The notes: generated by a model from the sequence alone, not told the origin. DNA of 64,000 bases from Calliopum simillimum (GCA_951812925.1 OX638369.1:66292228-66356227); one strand, 5' to 3'; counted from the first letter of the stretch, positions 29,012 to 41,480 are shown. Numbers and translations: made by a program.

Positions 29012-32000
29012 TAAAGGCAAAGTAATGTCATTATATGATTTGGCTGGCATTCTGTCAGTAATAAATTAAATTGGGTTCTGTTTACATTAAAAGTTCACTT
29101 GATGGTGTGGAAGTGATGCTATATGGGTGATTCTTAGATAACTGTGCTTTTTCGAGTTGTAAAATTGGCAGATAATTTTTTTGGATTTTTGCAAGTTTCT
29201 TCATGCTATCTTATGTAAACACACTCTTAAAACTCACCTTTTAAGTAGATCAACTACAAGTGTGAATTTACGGCTTTGAGGTCGAAATTAAGAAATTTTG
29301 TTGCCACGTTTGTGACCAAATTGCCACGTTTGTGACCAAATTGCCACGTTTGTGACCAAATTGCCACGTTTGTAACATTTTAGCCACAGTATGGAAAAAT
29401 GATGGTTTTGAAGCGATTTGATGAGAGATATATTGCATATAATGACAAATTTACACTTCAATACTAATTTTGCAACAGTGTCATGTCTCCAGTGGTCGAT
29501 TTTTTTAAACCCTATCGCCCTAAAGATCAACTATGGTTTCCTGTTCTCTGTTTTTTAGCCGTTTATGGTGGACTAGGATCTCCTAATTACGAATCTGATC
29601 TTGATTTTTTTCTATTACATCAGTATCCTTAGTTATCCTTGCTCAAAAGTGAAAAAATCACAGTTTTGACATCTACTTAATAAAAACAGCAACAAGTAAA
29701 TTAATTTTTGTCAATGGATTCAGACAGCTGAATTTATTATCAACAAGACATAATTTACCGTTTTTCAATTGGATTTCTAGTTTCCGAGTTATAAGCCTTT
29801 AAAAAAAGGATACCTCTAAATAACACACAAAGGATTTTCTGGACCGAAAAATTAACAAAAATGGTAAGTTTTATTATTTTTATCAAAAATTAAATTTATC
29901 ACAAAAATTTTAAGCCCTTGCAGACTAAAATCGGATGAGAAAACAAGGCTCTTTTGTAGATTTAGTGAATGAATAGATGAAATTTTGATTCTGTTAATTT
30001 GCAAAGCAATAGTTTAGTAGGGTCATTCACTAAATCTAGCATAGAACTGTCATTTTTCATGCGATTATGGTCCGCAAGGTCACGAAATTTTTGTAATTAA
30101 ATATGTTATTGATAAAAATAATAAAACTTGATTTTTTGTAACTTTTGGGTCTCGAAAAATCTTTTGTATATTATCGAAAGATGTCCTTATTTTAAACGCT
30201 TATAACTCGAAAGCTGGGAATGCAATTGAAAAACGGTAAGTTATGTCTTGTTGACAATAAATTTGGCTGTCTGAATCCATTGACAAAAATTAATTTTACT
30301 TGTTGTTGTTTTTGTTCTATAGCTTTAAGTAGATGTCAAAGCAGTGATTTTTTCACTTTTGAGCAAGGATAACTCAGGATTCTGATGGTGTAGAAAAATT
30401 TTTGTATTAAAAACATAATTAATAGCCTTCAACTTAACATCTGTATACTCAAACTTTGTATCGAAATATGTGTTTTTGCAGACTGATAAAAAGTGCCACG
30501 TTTGTGACATTTTTGATGCGCCACGTTTGTGACATTTTTGTAGTTTATCGCTCATTGTAAAGCACGCTTTTGAGTTCAAGATTTTTCCGAAAGAATTTGG
30601 GGTCATGTATGCAAATCCCACAAAAAAATTGTTTCACGCATAAAATAAAATGTACTACCTGGGAGTGCCAAGTGCCACGTTTGTGACCACAATTTTAAAA
30701 AAAAACTGCTTTTGTTTATAAACTGTCCTATAAAACGCAAACAGATTTCTTTTTGGACTCGTCTCGACATGATGACCTTTGGGTGATGGATAGTGATCAG
30801 AACGAATGCATATGTATTGCAATCTATTGACTGAAACAGTAGTACCATGCAGTAGTAGCATAATGCTTTCAATAAATTTTTTTTTTCCAAATCTAGGGGA
30901 CAGTTTTCAATTCGAAATTGTGCCCTCTAAAACTTATTTAAAACTGCAGATGAGCTCAGAATATTATAGCCTTAAGTATTTACTTAATATGTGTAGTAAC
31001 TTGTTTTCGATTCTATTTCCGTTTTTTGGCCGTTTTTCATCGTTATGTGTATAAAAAGTAGGGGTAGGACATGCCACGTTTGTGACATTTGGGGTATATT
31101 TGCAAACTTTCAAAGTAGACCAATAAATATTTGGTGGTAAAATTCATACGCTCTATTAGAAAAACATAGTTTCTAACTTATAGCGTAATTTTTTGTGAAA
31201 AAAAAGACTACTGTATAGGTGAAATCGCCAGAGGACACAAAAAGTACAGTTATCTGAGAATCACCCATATATTTAAAAATGTGATATGGGTCAAATAGCC
31301 GATTATTATGACCGACTTTCAAAATAAACGATTTATATTTTTGGATGAATTTTTTCAAACAAAACACCAACCTATGCTGAAAGTTCATTCAATTCTATGA
31401 ATATTTGCCCAAGGATCCATACCTCTACTTTCAACTTTAGTTCTGTTCTGTTCTGTTTTTACGAAAAGTTTACTTTATAGCGTGGAATTGATTATATTTA
31501 TTCCAAAAAATTATATCGGTCAAATAACCGATTTATTATAAACGATTCATATTTTTACATGGATTTTTGGTATATTATTCTGTAAAATTAAAAAAGCGGC
31601 TAATTTATTTCCTAGAACTGCCACTAGATGTTGCCCTGGAAAAAAATGAGTGTCCGATTCGGCATCCTAGCATCCAAAAATACTTGGGTTGGTGTTTCGA
31701 TTGAAAAAATCCATGTGGAAATATGGCTCGTTTATTTTGAAATCGGTTATTTGACCGATATAATTTTTTGGAATAAATATAATCAATTCCACGCTATCAA
31801 GTAAACTTTTCGTAGAAACAGAACCCAATTTTATTGATTACTGAAAGAATACCAGCCAAAAGATATTATGATATTACTTTTGACTCTATAAGAATTTTGA
31901 AAATCAAGCATAACAATAATTACACAGGCCTGCAAATTCGACACTTTTTTTTCCTCTTTTGATTTTTGAAGCCAATTATGGTGGTTTGGGACCTGCTAAT

Positions 32001-33230
32001 CACAACTCTAAACTTGGTTTCTTTCCATCACGTCAGAATTTTGAGATATTCCAGTTTTCATAACCTCAAAAATAGTGGAAAATCGTGTGTTTTACACTGT
32101 TATTTTAAATTTTCTCAAAATTCGGACGTGATAGAGCAATTCTGTAAACGGATTTGGGCGCGGCATCAAAAAATACATTAAAAAGCACTTTCGTAATTTT
32201 AAGAGGGGTACCCTTGTACGTTTGTGCAGCATTTGAAAACTTATTAATTCAATCGTTTGTGCTTACGTACTCTTCAATATCACGCCTAAAATACTCAACA
32301 TATTTAAGCCATTCTTGCACCATGTATTTTTTTGGTGCTCCCCGTACGATCAAGATAAATGTTTTGCATAATATTCATCCAGATATCAAGTTTCATATTG
32401 CAGGTCAAGTACGTAGATATGCGTTTTGTTTTTTTTTTTGTTTATGGTATATTTTCTTTGCATACCGAGCGCACCGTACTTTCATTCGATTACCCCTATG
32501 GTCAAGATAAATATGTCGGAATATCAGGCGGATATATGCTGTTAATATGGTTTCAATATACCTACTTGTATACTGGTATAGGCGTAGGAGCGGCTCAAAT
32601 AAAATGTTCAATTAGTTTGAGTTTTTTTTGTATGAGGGGTACAATACCCCCTTGCCCAATCGATCCCATATTTCTTATAAATGTGTTATGCACCAAAAAA
32701 ACATCTGGTGCAAATATGGTTTTGATACGTTCAGTAGTTTAGGCGTGGTAGTCTTGTATATACAAAAAAGGCACTTAAGTAAAACTGAAATCACTGAAAA
32801 TTGTGACGTGCTGGAATTTTTTCACTATTTTTCTCGTAATCAGCACACTTAAATCTATAGAAATCGCTTTTTGAAACTTAGAGAGGAAAACCCATGCATG
32901 ACTGTGTTATTAAACGCAAGGTAAAATTTTCAATCGAAAATGCGCCGAACTAAAGTTGAACGTAGAGGTATGGTTCCTTGGGCAAACATTCATAGAATTG
33001 AATGAACATTCAGCCTAGGTTGGTGTTTTGTTTGAAAAAATTCATCCAAAAATATGAATCGTTTATTTTGAAAGTCGGTCATAATAATCGGCTATTTGAC
33101 CCATATCACTTTTTTAAGTATATAGCATCAATTCCAACCATCAAGTGAACTTTTTATGTAAACAGAACACAATTTAATTGATTACTGACAGAATACCAGC
33201 CAAATCATATAATGACATTACTTTTGTCTT
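29012..33230. repeat. 4.2 kb palindrome with nested insertions
   Basis: Outer arms: AAAGTAATGTCATTATATGA and TTTGGCTGGCATTCTGTCAG at 29020-29060 pair with 33170-33225. The pairing resumes after the insertion 29124-31267, where 31270-31460 pairs with 32935-33120 (CAAATAGCCGATTATTATGA and others). A related smaller palindrome lies at 31450-31860. The core 31900-32900 shows only chance frames (up to 127 codons) and intergenic repeat motifs such as GGGGTAC. Confidence 0.75.
29124..31267. mobile_element. 2.1 kb TIR element with GCCACGTTTGTGAC motifs
   Basis: Ends TGGGTGATTCTTAGATAACT and near-complement at 31247-31267, flanked by TA (29122-29123, 31268-31269). The opposite arm of the enclosing palindrome, near 33110-33130, holds the empty site. 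GCCACGTTTGTGAC appears four times in tandem at 29303-29372 (complement strand sense varies), twice at 30493-30530, and again at 30671 and 31073. The interior 29600-30400 is a second palindrome (CTTTTGAGCAAGGATAACT and others). No transposase. Confidence 0.8.
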
Positions 33231-33512
33231 TACTTAATGACATTTATATATTGAAAATCGATTTTTTTAATTGAGCTTTTAGTCATATATTTGCAAAGAT
33301 CGATTTACATATAAATCTATCAATGCATTTTCTAACACATAATTTTGAAAAATCAAGGAACGGATTAAAAACACGGCTATAGTGACATATGTTTCGTCTT
33401 TCGCCACAAAGACTCATCAGACTTTTTTTTTTAATGCAATTATAATTATATTTATTTCACTAAATTAATTATAATTGAAAAATTGCAAGTTTGAAAACTT
33501 TTTTGTGTTTTT

Positions 33513-33592
33513 AGCCTGGGCGGGAGTTGAACCAAGGACCTCCCGGTCGGTAGCAGAAGTCGTTACCACTGCACCAGCCTTGCCCGGCTGCG
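33513..33592 (-). ncRNA. tRNA-derived SINE head, minus copy
   Basis: Near-complement of 34257-34333: A box TGGTGCAGTGG and B box GGTTCAACTCC on the minus strand. The acceptor-like 5' end has a GC change (CCGGGCAAG in place of CCTGGCAAG). Confidence 0.75.
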
Positions 33593-34256
33593 AAGCCGAC
33601 TTTTGCCAGTTTTGTTTGTATGTTAATACGCATTGATATATCATAGTTTTTGTTTGTGTTATTTATTGATATTTGGTATAGTTGTTCCTTTGGAACAAAT
33701 TCAATACCGATTGCAGGTGTTGCCACCTTATCAGGGCGTGTTCTCCCAAATAACTTTAAGAATTTTTAAGTGTGTTACTTAATGACATTTATATATTGAA
33801 AATTGATTTTTTAATTGAACTTTTAGTCATATATTTGCAAAGATCGATTTTAATATAAATCTATCAATGCATTTTCTACCACATAATTATGACAAATCAA
33901 AGAGCGGATTAAAAACACGGCTATAGTGACATATGTTTCGTCTTTCGCCACAAAGACTCATCAGACTATTTTTAGATATTCTAGATTTATATGTAAATCG
34001 ATCTTTACAAATATATGACTAAAAATTCAATTAAAAAATCAATTTTCAATATATAAATGTCATTAAGTAACACACTTAAAAAATCTTAAAGTTATTTGGG
34101 AGAACACGCCCTGATAAGGTGGCAACACCTGCAATCGGTATTGAATTTGTTCCAAAGGAACAACTATACCAAATATCAATAAATAACACAAACAAAAATT
34201 ATGATATATCAATACGTATTAACACACAAACAAAACTGGCAAAAGTCGGCTTCGCA

Positions 34257-34333
34257 GCCTGGCAAGGCTGGTGCAGTGGTAACGACTTCTGCTACCGACC
34301 GGGAGGTCCTTGGTTCAACTCCCGCCCAGGCCA
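34257..34333 (+). ncRNA. tRNA-derived SINE head, plus copy
   Basis: A box TGGTGCAGTGG (34269-34279) and B box GGTTCAACTCC (34312-34322) are at tRNA-like spacing. GCCTGG at 34257 can pair with CCAGGC at 34326-34331, an acceptor-like stem, and is followed by CA. The body then runs into an AT-rich tail (AATTATAATTAATTTAGTGA). It is not a clean cloverleaf, and its duplication with shared flanks argues for a SINE and not a working tRNA gene. Confidence 0.75.
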
Positions 34334-34500
34334 AAAACACAAAAAAGTTTTCAAACTTGCAATTTTTCAATTATAATTAATTTAGTGAAATAAATATAAT
34401 TATAATTTACAACAAAAATAGTCTGATGAGTCTTTGCGGCGAAAGACGAAACATATGCCACTATAGCCGTTTTTTAATCCGTTCGGGGGTAGCTGAGGTC

Positions 34501-35058
34501 GATAAAATTTCGTCAATACAATTTGGCCCACCCTAATATATATATATATCTAATCTGACATTAAATGCCAATTGTTAAAGTTAACAGGTACCACTTTGTC
34601 GAAAATAGAAAAAACAGTTGCCCTGCTGTGATTTAAGCGCAGATTCAGATTAAGAAATAAGAATAATCGTCAGAAATAGAATAGAAGATATGGCAGTCCA
34701 TACTCCTTTTTCAATTAGCAACATCTGCATTTTGTAGCGCCAGTTGAAATTATTATCCATGTTTAATTTTCCGTTTGTTTTCACGCCTGTTCCGCAGTAC
34801 AAAAATTAATCAAAATTTTAGATAGAAACTTCCTTAAATGACTTTAGTTTTTATGAGATTCCACGGCGTGCCTTAACCCGTTTTAAATCGAACGTCGTAG
34901 CACATAAAATTTTTTTCCAGATTCTGTTTACTTATCGTTCAAATGATGTATAAAAAAATGTTCACCCGTGACTCCTCGACTAAATTTTGAGATAATCCCT
35001 TTTCCAATTGGGGCATTCTCCAATACAAAAAAAAAAAAAAACTTTTTTTTTTTTAACT
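34501..35058. repeat. dispersed repeat, left part split by a TIR element
   Basis: CGTTTTAAATCGAA, TTATCGTTCAAATGATGTAT and the long A/T run match 61290-61460. The family continues after the insertion at 36725. Confidence 0.7.
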
Positions 35059-36724
35059 CGGCCATTCCACGGGGATGGACGGGACATTTCGTAGAGATAT
35101 ACTGATAGAAAGTGCTGATTTAGAGGCATGAACCGCGATATTGTTTTTTCTTTTAGAGGAGTATATTTTCAAATTAACAAGCAATATATTAGTTCACATA
35201 TAAACCTATAATGAAGCCTGTGTTCTGAAGAGTTGGCTCAGAAAATTTGGGATGAAAGGGACACAAAAAATTTATTGCTTTTTGGACAAATTTTCGGTTT
35301 AATATTTCTACGAAATGACTTTAATTGGGTTAACAAAGTAAATGTATGCTTATTATTCATGCTTCATATTTTCAAGAAATGTTTAAAAATTTTTGGGAGC
35401 ATTGTAAACAAATTAATTATGAACTAAATTGTGTGGGATGGACGGGACGGGATGGACAGGACAAAATTTTAACAAAAAATAATTGTACCAAAATTTATTT
35501 ATAAACTTATGGCTTACGAAAATATAACATTTGAGTTGCTTGGATTAAATTTTGGGAAGTGCATCAACAGTAGACTGATTCAAAAAAAAAATTTTTTTTG
35601 GAAAAAATATGAAAAAGGGTGTCAAATAAGTGAGGCGAGACTTTTAAAATTTTTTTCAAGCTCATTTAGAGATCACGCAACGTCGATTAATGCAAAATTT
35701 TGACTTGATGCGGCTTTTTTTATTGCGATCTTAAAAATGCTTGGAATCAGTTGTACGATATCTCAAATTTTTTGTCTTGAATCAAAGTATTTAAAAAAAT
35801 AAAATTTTGTACCTAAAATCAACCTTAAATCATTTTTTTTTAGCTAAAATACATGCGAAAAACGTGTTTTCGAAATTTCACCCTTGTGTAAAACTCTAAA
35901 TCTTCATTTCGGATGAAACTTGTTATTCCAAGGACACCACGAAATCACGCAATAAACAATTCACTTGAGCATCTCAACCCATTATATACTGTTTCTATGG
36001 GTTTTTTTGACCCCTGTTTTCCTTCCAACAGCTTAGTCATAATGGGTTAATGTGTTCTACAAAAATATTTAACAGACAATTTCATTGGGGTCTTCAAAGC
36101 CGAAAAATGTTTAAAACTTAAGAATAATGCGTAAAATGCATAATAAAATGCAACAAACAAAAGTTATAAAATTATAAAAAATTTGGGATGGACGGGACAG
36201 ATTTCGTAGTATAACTAAATCTACCAGTAACTATCTTTGATATCATATCATGACAAATAAATGTTGTGTGCTATCCTTTCTTACATATAACGGAACCTTA
36301 TTCTAAAGGAACCTCTTTTACAGTAATTATGATAAAAAAATGCTTATTTTGGGATGGACGGGACAAAAACCAGGTTCCTTACAGTATTTGGTCAGACTAA
36401 GGAAAGATTGCATTATTTTAATAAAATTTATCAACGAGGACATAGATAACAAAATAATTAATATTACTAAATAATGAAAATGACATTTGCGGCTTTTGTT
36501 TTTTCATAGGCAACTGTGCAACATAAGAGATTTTTTCATATAAAAATAATATTTTGACTTAGCTTAGTAAAATGTTAATTAATTTACCTTAGGCGATTAT
36601 CAAAGACAAAAAAAAAAAGTGTTTGTAATACTTAGGGATATAACCAATAAGTTAATGAAAAAAAATTTTTAATTTGACAGGTTTTAAATTTTCCACAATA
36701 GAAAAATTTGCCGTGGAATGGCCG
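35059..36724. mobile_element. 1.67 kb TIR element with GGGATGGACGGGAC motifs
   Basis: 14-bp ends CGGCCATTCCACGG and complement; AACT flanks both (35055-35058, 36725-36728). The paralogous repeat at 61450 (TTTTAACCACAACAAAC) is the empty site. GGGATGGACGGGAC or near copies occur at 35074, 35435, 35448, 36184 and 36353, all in the same strand sense. 4-bp duplications are known for Sola and Chapaev types; the family here is unassigned. Internal frames up to 64 codons have no recognisable domain. Confidence 0.8.
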
Positions 36725-37207
36725 AACTACATTAAACAAAAATCAAAATAATCACATTCGATGTGTTTTGCGATGCTAAAAGCGAATCCGACCTCAGAAT
36801 TGGTCTATCGTGTAAAGTTTTTGAGATATTCTACTGCCATTTTTTGAAGCTATATATAATTTACTAATTTTTTTCACATTTTGAATTAGGATATCTCCTG
36901 AGTTATAAGTCGTACGAAAACAAGTCGCTTTTAAGAAAATTTTATAAGCTACAATATTGCTTCACAATATTTTTCTCTGATTTGTAAATTTTCGCGTTCT
37001 AGTGATGTGAAAAGATAATAGGCTTGAGTTACATTTGACATTTTAAAACAAAGGATTATTAAATATAAATATTTTTTAAAAAAAGATTAAAAAAAAAACT
37101 ATGTTATTTTGCTTGAGAACTTTAAAATTTTATACAAATTAATATTATCAGTCTTTTAGTTTAGTTGTTCTAGTTTTAATTGACGCGTTTTTTCATATTA
37201 AAAAATT
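36725..37207. repeat. dispersed repeats (two families)
   Basis: 36740-36860 (CACATTCGATGTGTTTTGCG) belongs to the family at 61.46 kb. 36880-36990 (AGGATATCTCCTGAGTTATA, AGTCGTACGAAAACAAG, AGCTACAATATTG) belongs to the GATATC/GTCGTAC family and continues at 41480 after a large insertion. Confidence 0.7.
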
Positions 37208-38377
37208 AGTGTGATCAGTGGCGGTGTCGGCGACCGCCGACGGCTTCGCAAAAAAAATTTAAATAATCCAATTTCAAATTCCATTATTTCCGTTAAACTA
37301 GGAAATTTTTTGAGAAAATTTGGCACAATAAGATTAAAGAAGGATGTTGTGACTGAAAAGATCTGAGTCGTTTATTTCAAAGACATGAACAAAGTGCATG
37401 ATAAAATGTATGGATTTCAATAAAGCAATAAAAATGGAAAAACAATAGATCAAGAAAATGCAAAATTGATTAGGAAATCGCAAAAGTGTTGGTATAACTC
37501 GTTTGAAAGATTAATAGATATAACAAACTACATAGCCTTATACAATCTTGCATTTAGAGCTTATCGAGAATCCCTTAACTTTAATGATAGCGGAAACAGT
37601 GGCAATTTTATAGACCTTTTCAAATTATTAGCCAAATATGATCTGACACTTCAGGAGCAATTGCAACGTATTAATGAAAAGCAAATTTATAAACATTATC
37701 TGAGCCATGACATCCAAAATGTATTAATTCTATTAATGTCTTAATCCGTTGCTGACGAAATTGTAAGCAGAGTTAAACAAGCAAAATACTAAGTCATCAT
37801 GCTCGAGTACACTAGAGATGTGAGCCGTGTTGAGCAAATATCAAAAACAAATGCCAAAAACATTTTTCGGCTTTATCAATAAATTCTATGTGCTCTTTTC
37901 GAAGTCAACCAAGCGTTAAGATATTTTAAAATTTAAATTAAAGTTGACTTTAAAATCTCTGTCTGAAACATGATGGGAGAGTAGAATAGCAGCAGTAAAA
38001 GCGATATTTTTGCAATTTGATGATGTTATCGAATGCGTTAATGGCTTGAAAAATAAAACTGATGATTCCGAAACTCCAAGTGACTGTAAAGCAGTCTTAA
38101 GCAGAAATTTATTGTTGAAATACAAGTGTGGTATGAAATTTTATTACGTGTAAACAATATAAGTAAACTATGGCAATCGGTTCAAGTAAACTTGAAAGAC
38201 GCTATTGACACCTTACATTCATTCTTTAGCTGGATTGAAGAGTTTCGTAATACAGGATTTGAAAAAAGCCTTGCAGATGCTCAATTGTTTGTTGAAAAAA
38301 GTTGTTACGAAATGGAGTCACAATATAAGAAAAAAGAATCGGAAAGAAAAAACGAATGCTCGGTTATGAACGTATAG

Positions 38378-40594
38378 CACGCCTGTCCTGCACAGAGCCA
38401 AATCGACCACATAAAATAGAACAAAACTAAGAAGATATCTCTATGGATTTCATCCAAAAAGAAAGTCACATCAAAATCATAGAGAAAATCTTCTTAAAAT
38501 TTATGTTGCCATATATATGCAAACCTTGTAATATTAAGAAAAAATCTCATCGTTTTCAATACGATGTCTTCTTAATTTTATGAGAAATCTTCTGGAAAAA
38601 CAATAAGATTTCTTCTTAATACTATAAGATTTTCATATAAATTTATACATATTCGATTTTCTCTATGGTTTTGATGTGACTTTCTTCTTGGATGAAAACC
38701 ATAGAGATATCTTCTTACTTTTGTTCCATTTTATGTTGTCATAATTCGGCTTGCAGGTTTTCCATACGCGTCTATTTAATGAACAATTGGAGCTTTTTCG
38801 ATGACGATGGTAAAGATGATTTATATAACAAAACAAAATTACTTACATTGTATTTTCTTAAATGCCTCAGTCCTGAAGTCATTCCCCAAGCAAAATAAAT
38901 AAATACATAAGGTTCTGTCAAATCAAACAAAAAAAAAAAACACTTTTTATACGATTTTCTCCTTAAAACTAGAAAATAATAAGTTTCTCACGTTACTTAC
39001 ATATTTCTATGTTATATTCCATATAGAAATGATGCGAAAATCTTTTTAAAATTTTTAGGAGATTTTCTTAGTAAATTCATAGAGATTTTTCTATGGAAAA
39101 TTCATATTGATTTCTATTTTTAATAGGAATTCATAGTAAAATGGTTTAATACGACAATCTTTTTGTTTTTAGGGGTCATTTTTTGCTCTGTGTGTGGGTG
39201 ATTTGAATAAAATTTTCGAGTACCCCATTTTTTTATGGAATTTTGTTAAACATCGTATTTCGACATGTTTTCAATAAAAAATTTTAAAATCCTTAGAGCA
39301 CTTCGGAAATGATCGGCTAACGAATGATTTCCATGTTGCTTTAGCCGAAGCAAAAAAGGATAATTCTGAAAAATAGTTCCAAATGAATTTTTTTTCCGGA
39401 ATTGTGTTCACTAACGCATATGAAATAACGTGTGAAAAGTACATTGTAAAATCGTATGCCCAAAAAAAGTTATTCAAGGTCAAAAGTTGCGAAAATAAAT
39501 TTTTTTTCAATTATTTCGTTTCCGGCTGCAATTACGAAAAAATAGTGGTCGACAGTTATTTGCCGAGTCAACAGTTGTCTAGCTTCAATGATATACTATG
39601 AAAAAGCCTCAAACATTTTTTTCCTATTACTCATGGTTTAGAAAGTATGTCAATTTAAAAAGTTTTAAAACTTCGCGATATTTATATGTTGTACTTTTTA
39701 AATTGAGATAACACTCGAACGACTAATCGCACAAAAAAATTAAATATATACTTGTTATATTTCCTACAAACCATTCTCAGCTTTTTTTTCAAGTAAAAAA
39801 ATTTAACGATTATTATTTCGTATATATGTATCAAATATTATTTGTAGATCATGTAAATGTTAATAAAATAGATCCCTTTAGTTTTTATCAAGCGAAAACA
39901 GCTCCAGAGATTTCCTTAAAAACTACAATAGTTTTTCAAAATTTGAACAGTTTGTTAAAAATATCTCCTAAACCATAGGTCCTACGAAAAAAAGAGCTGG
40001 AAATGGTTTGTAGGAAATATAATTTTCTACAAACAAGTATTTTGTGCGATTAGTCGTTCGAGAGTTATCTCAATTTAAAAAGTACAACATATAAATATCG
40101 CGAAGTTTTAAAACTTTTTAAATTGATATATGTACTTCCTTAACCATGAACAATAGGAAAAAAATGTTTGAGACTTTTTCGTAGTAAATCATTGAACTGT
40201 TGACTCGGCCAATAACTGTCGACCACTATTTTTTCGTAATTGCAGCCGTAAGCGAAATAATTGAAAAAATTTATTTTCGCAACTTTTGACCTTGAATAAC
40301 TTTTTTTGGGCATACGATTTTGCAATGTACTTTTCACACTTTATTTCTTAAGCATTAGTGAACACAATTCCTGAAAAAAAATTCATTTGGAACTATTTTT
40401 CAGAATTATCTTTTTTTGCTTCGGCTAAAGCAACATGGAAATCGTTCGTTAGCTGATCATTTCCGAAGTGCTCTAACTCTAAGGATTTTGAAATTTTTTA
40501 ATGAAAACATGTCGAAATACGATGTTTAACAGAATTCCGTAAAAAAAATGGGGTACTCGAAAATTTTATTCAAATCACCCACAGGACAGGCGTG
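38378..40594. mobile_element. palindromic TIR element A, 5-bp TATAG duplication
   Basis: Ends CACGCCTGTCCTG and complement, flanked by TATAG (38373-38377, 40595-40599). The inverted arms continue with GGGTGATTTGAATAAAATTT and AATGATCGGCTAACGA. Removing it with one TATAG gives a hAT frame reading GYERIDEP, the expected motif at this place in ZMYM1-like hATs. The arms carry the GATATC/GTCGTAC-type repeat. CAC ends with 5-bp duplications occur in Transib and CMC elements; the family is not proven. Confidence 0.8.
38391..39192. mobile_element. element B nested in the terminal repeat of element A
   Basis: CACAGAGC at left and GCTCTGTG at right; it separates the first 13 bases of element A from the rest of its left arm. 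The right arm of A (near 40570-40590) shows the uninterrupted order. TG appears duplicated (38389-38390, 39193-39194). An internal inverted repeat (AAGAAGATATCTCTATGG and complement) spans 38425-38720. Confidence 0.7.
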
Positions 40595-41260
40595 TATAGA
40601 TGAACCCTGCTGAACCGCAGTGAATGTTTTGAATGCAATGGTAGATGCCATAATAGTTGACACCGAATGTCTATTCAAAGCGCTTAACGAATGTAATGAA
40701 CGATTTAGTTGTATTTATGATATCAATTATTTGAAATTTATAACAAAAGAGGATCTTCTCAAGCATTGTAATGATTTACTTAGGTACAATACTTCGAGAA
40801 GGTGAAAACAGCGTTATACAACCCTATGAACTGTATGAAGAACTCCTGATTTTAAGATCCGAATGTTTATATAACAATCAGGATAATGCTTATAGTTCCA
40901 GTCGTTATAGCCACGATTGAGAGAACTTTTTCGAAGCTTAAACTGATTAAGACCTACTTGAGAAGCACGATGGGGCAAGAGAGACTATCTGCGTTATCAG
41001 TTTAGTCAATTGAAGTAGAAATAGCTGGTGTTAACTATGACATAATCTTGAAAAAATTTAGTGAGGTTAAAAGCCGAAAAATTCGTTTATTTTAAGTTGT
41101 GATTGGTTTTGTTGTTTCTGGTAACATTTGATTAGCAATAAAACTTTTGTACGTACTCATACATTAGTCTCAATCTATTTAACTTTCTCGGAAATAAAAG
41201 AGGCCTCGCAAAGCTGGTATCGCCGACATCTACATTCGGTCTTGCGTCGCTGAGTGTGAA

Positions 41261-41480
41261 CCAGTTGGTAGTGAAGTACATTTTTTGGTATATGAATGAA
41301 CAGTTATGTCGGTCGATTATATGTCATTTTTTTTGCATTAAAATAAAATGGTAAATTTTTTTTTAATCAAAAATCACGCGAGAAAAAGAAAAAAACATCA
41401 GTCTTCCGTTCAGGATTTGGTATAGGCCTTCCGGATACTTATGCTGTTCGTAATGTACAGCATATAAGAAGAAGAAGAAT
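41261..41480. other. flank of hAT, unassigned
   Basis: AT-rich; part of a larger insertion in the dispersed repeat that resumes at 41480. No recognised feature. Confidence 0.4.

Larger units (their letters stand above)
33240..34500. repeat. inverted pair of SINE-bearing repeats
   Basis: Block A (ATGACATTTATATATTGAAA to CACAAAGACTCATCAGAC) occurs at 33240-33420 and 33780-33966 in direct orientation, and inverted at 33980-34060 and 34430-34480. Between them lie two copies of a tRNA-like SINE in opposite orientations. The 71- and 85-residue frames across the SINEs are not genes. Confidence 0.8.
37375..41095 (+). pseudogene. ZMYM1-like hAT transposase, broken
   Basis: Pieces in order: NAKLIRKSQKCWYNSFERLI and IALYNLAFRAYRESLNFND then LFKLLAKYDLTLQEQLQR (37466-37740, the DUF4371-like N-terminal region); YTRDVSRVEQIS (37805-37840, catalytic-core start); WESRIAAVKAIFLQFDD (about 37975-38030); ISKLWQSVQVNLKDAIDTLH and FRNTGFEKSLADAQ (38159-38290); then, after the nested element, NVLNAMVDAIIVDT, LNECNERFSCIYDINYLKF, YELYEELLILRSE, and the C-terminal dimerisation domain IERTFSKLKLIKTYLRST and QERLSALS near 40920-41000. 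The N-terminal TTF zinc finger is missing. Frameshifts and stops are frequent. Confidence 0.88.
37216..41252 (+). mobile_element. hAT transposon (ZMYM1-like type) with nested insertions
   Basis: Left end CAGTGGCGGTGTCGGCGACC and right end complement CAGCGACGCAAGACCG, sharing a subterminal GTCGGCGA block. The flanking 8-mers AGTGTGAT (37208-37215) and AGTGTGAA (41253-41260) agree at 7 of 8 places, as expected for a hAT duplication. About 2.2 kb of its length is the nested element 38378-40594. Confidence 0.82.

Noticed and set aside
29303..29372. CRISPR-like array of TTGCCACGTTTGTGACCAAA
   Set aside because: Eukaryotic context, no spacers of regular unique sequence, and the repeats abut; it is a tandem motif inside a transposon.
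32154..32742. 118- and 127-residue overlapping plus-strand frames
   Set aside because: Overlapping frames with no recognisable motif in noncoding repeat DNA; chance length in an AT-rich region with few stops.
34257..34333. Functional tRNA gene
   Set aside because: A and B boxes are good, but the arms do not make a regular cloverleaf and the copy is duplicated with flanks, so it is better read as a SINE head.
33511..34376. Matching 71- and 85-residue frames as a duplicated gene
   Set aside because: The similarity is explained by the inverted SINE duplication; the frame translates tRNA-like and AT-tail sequence.
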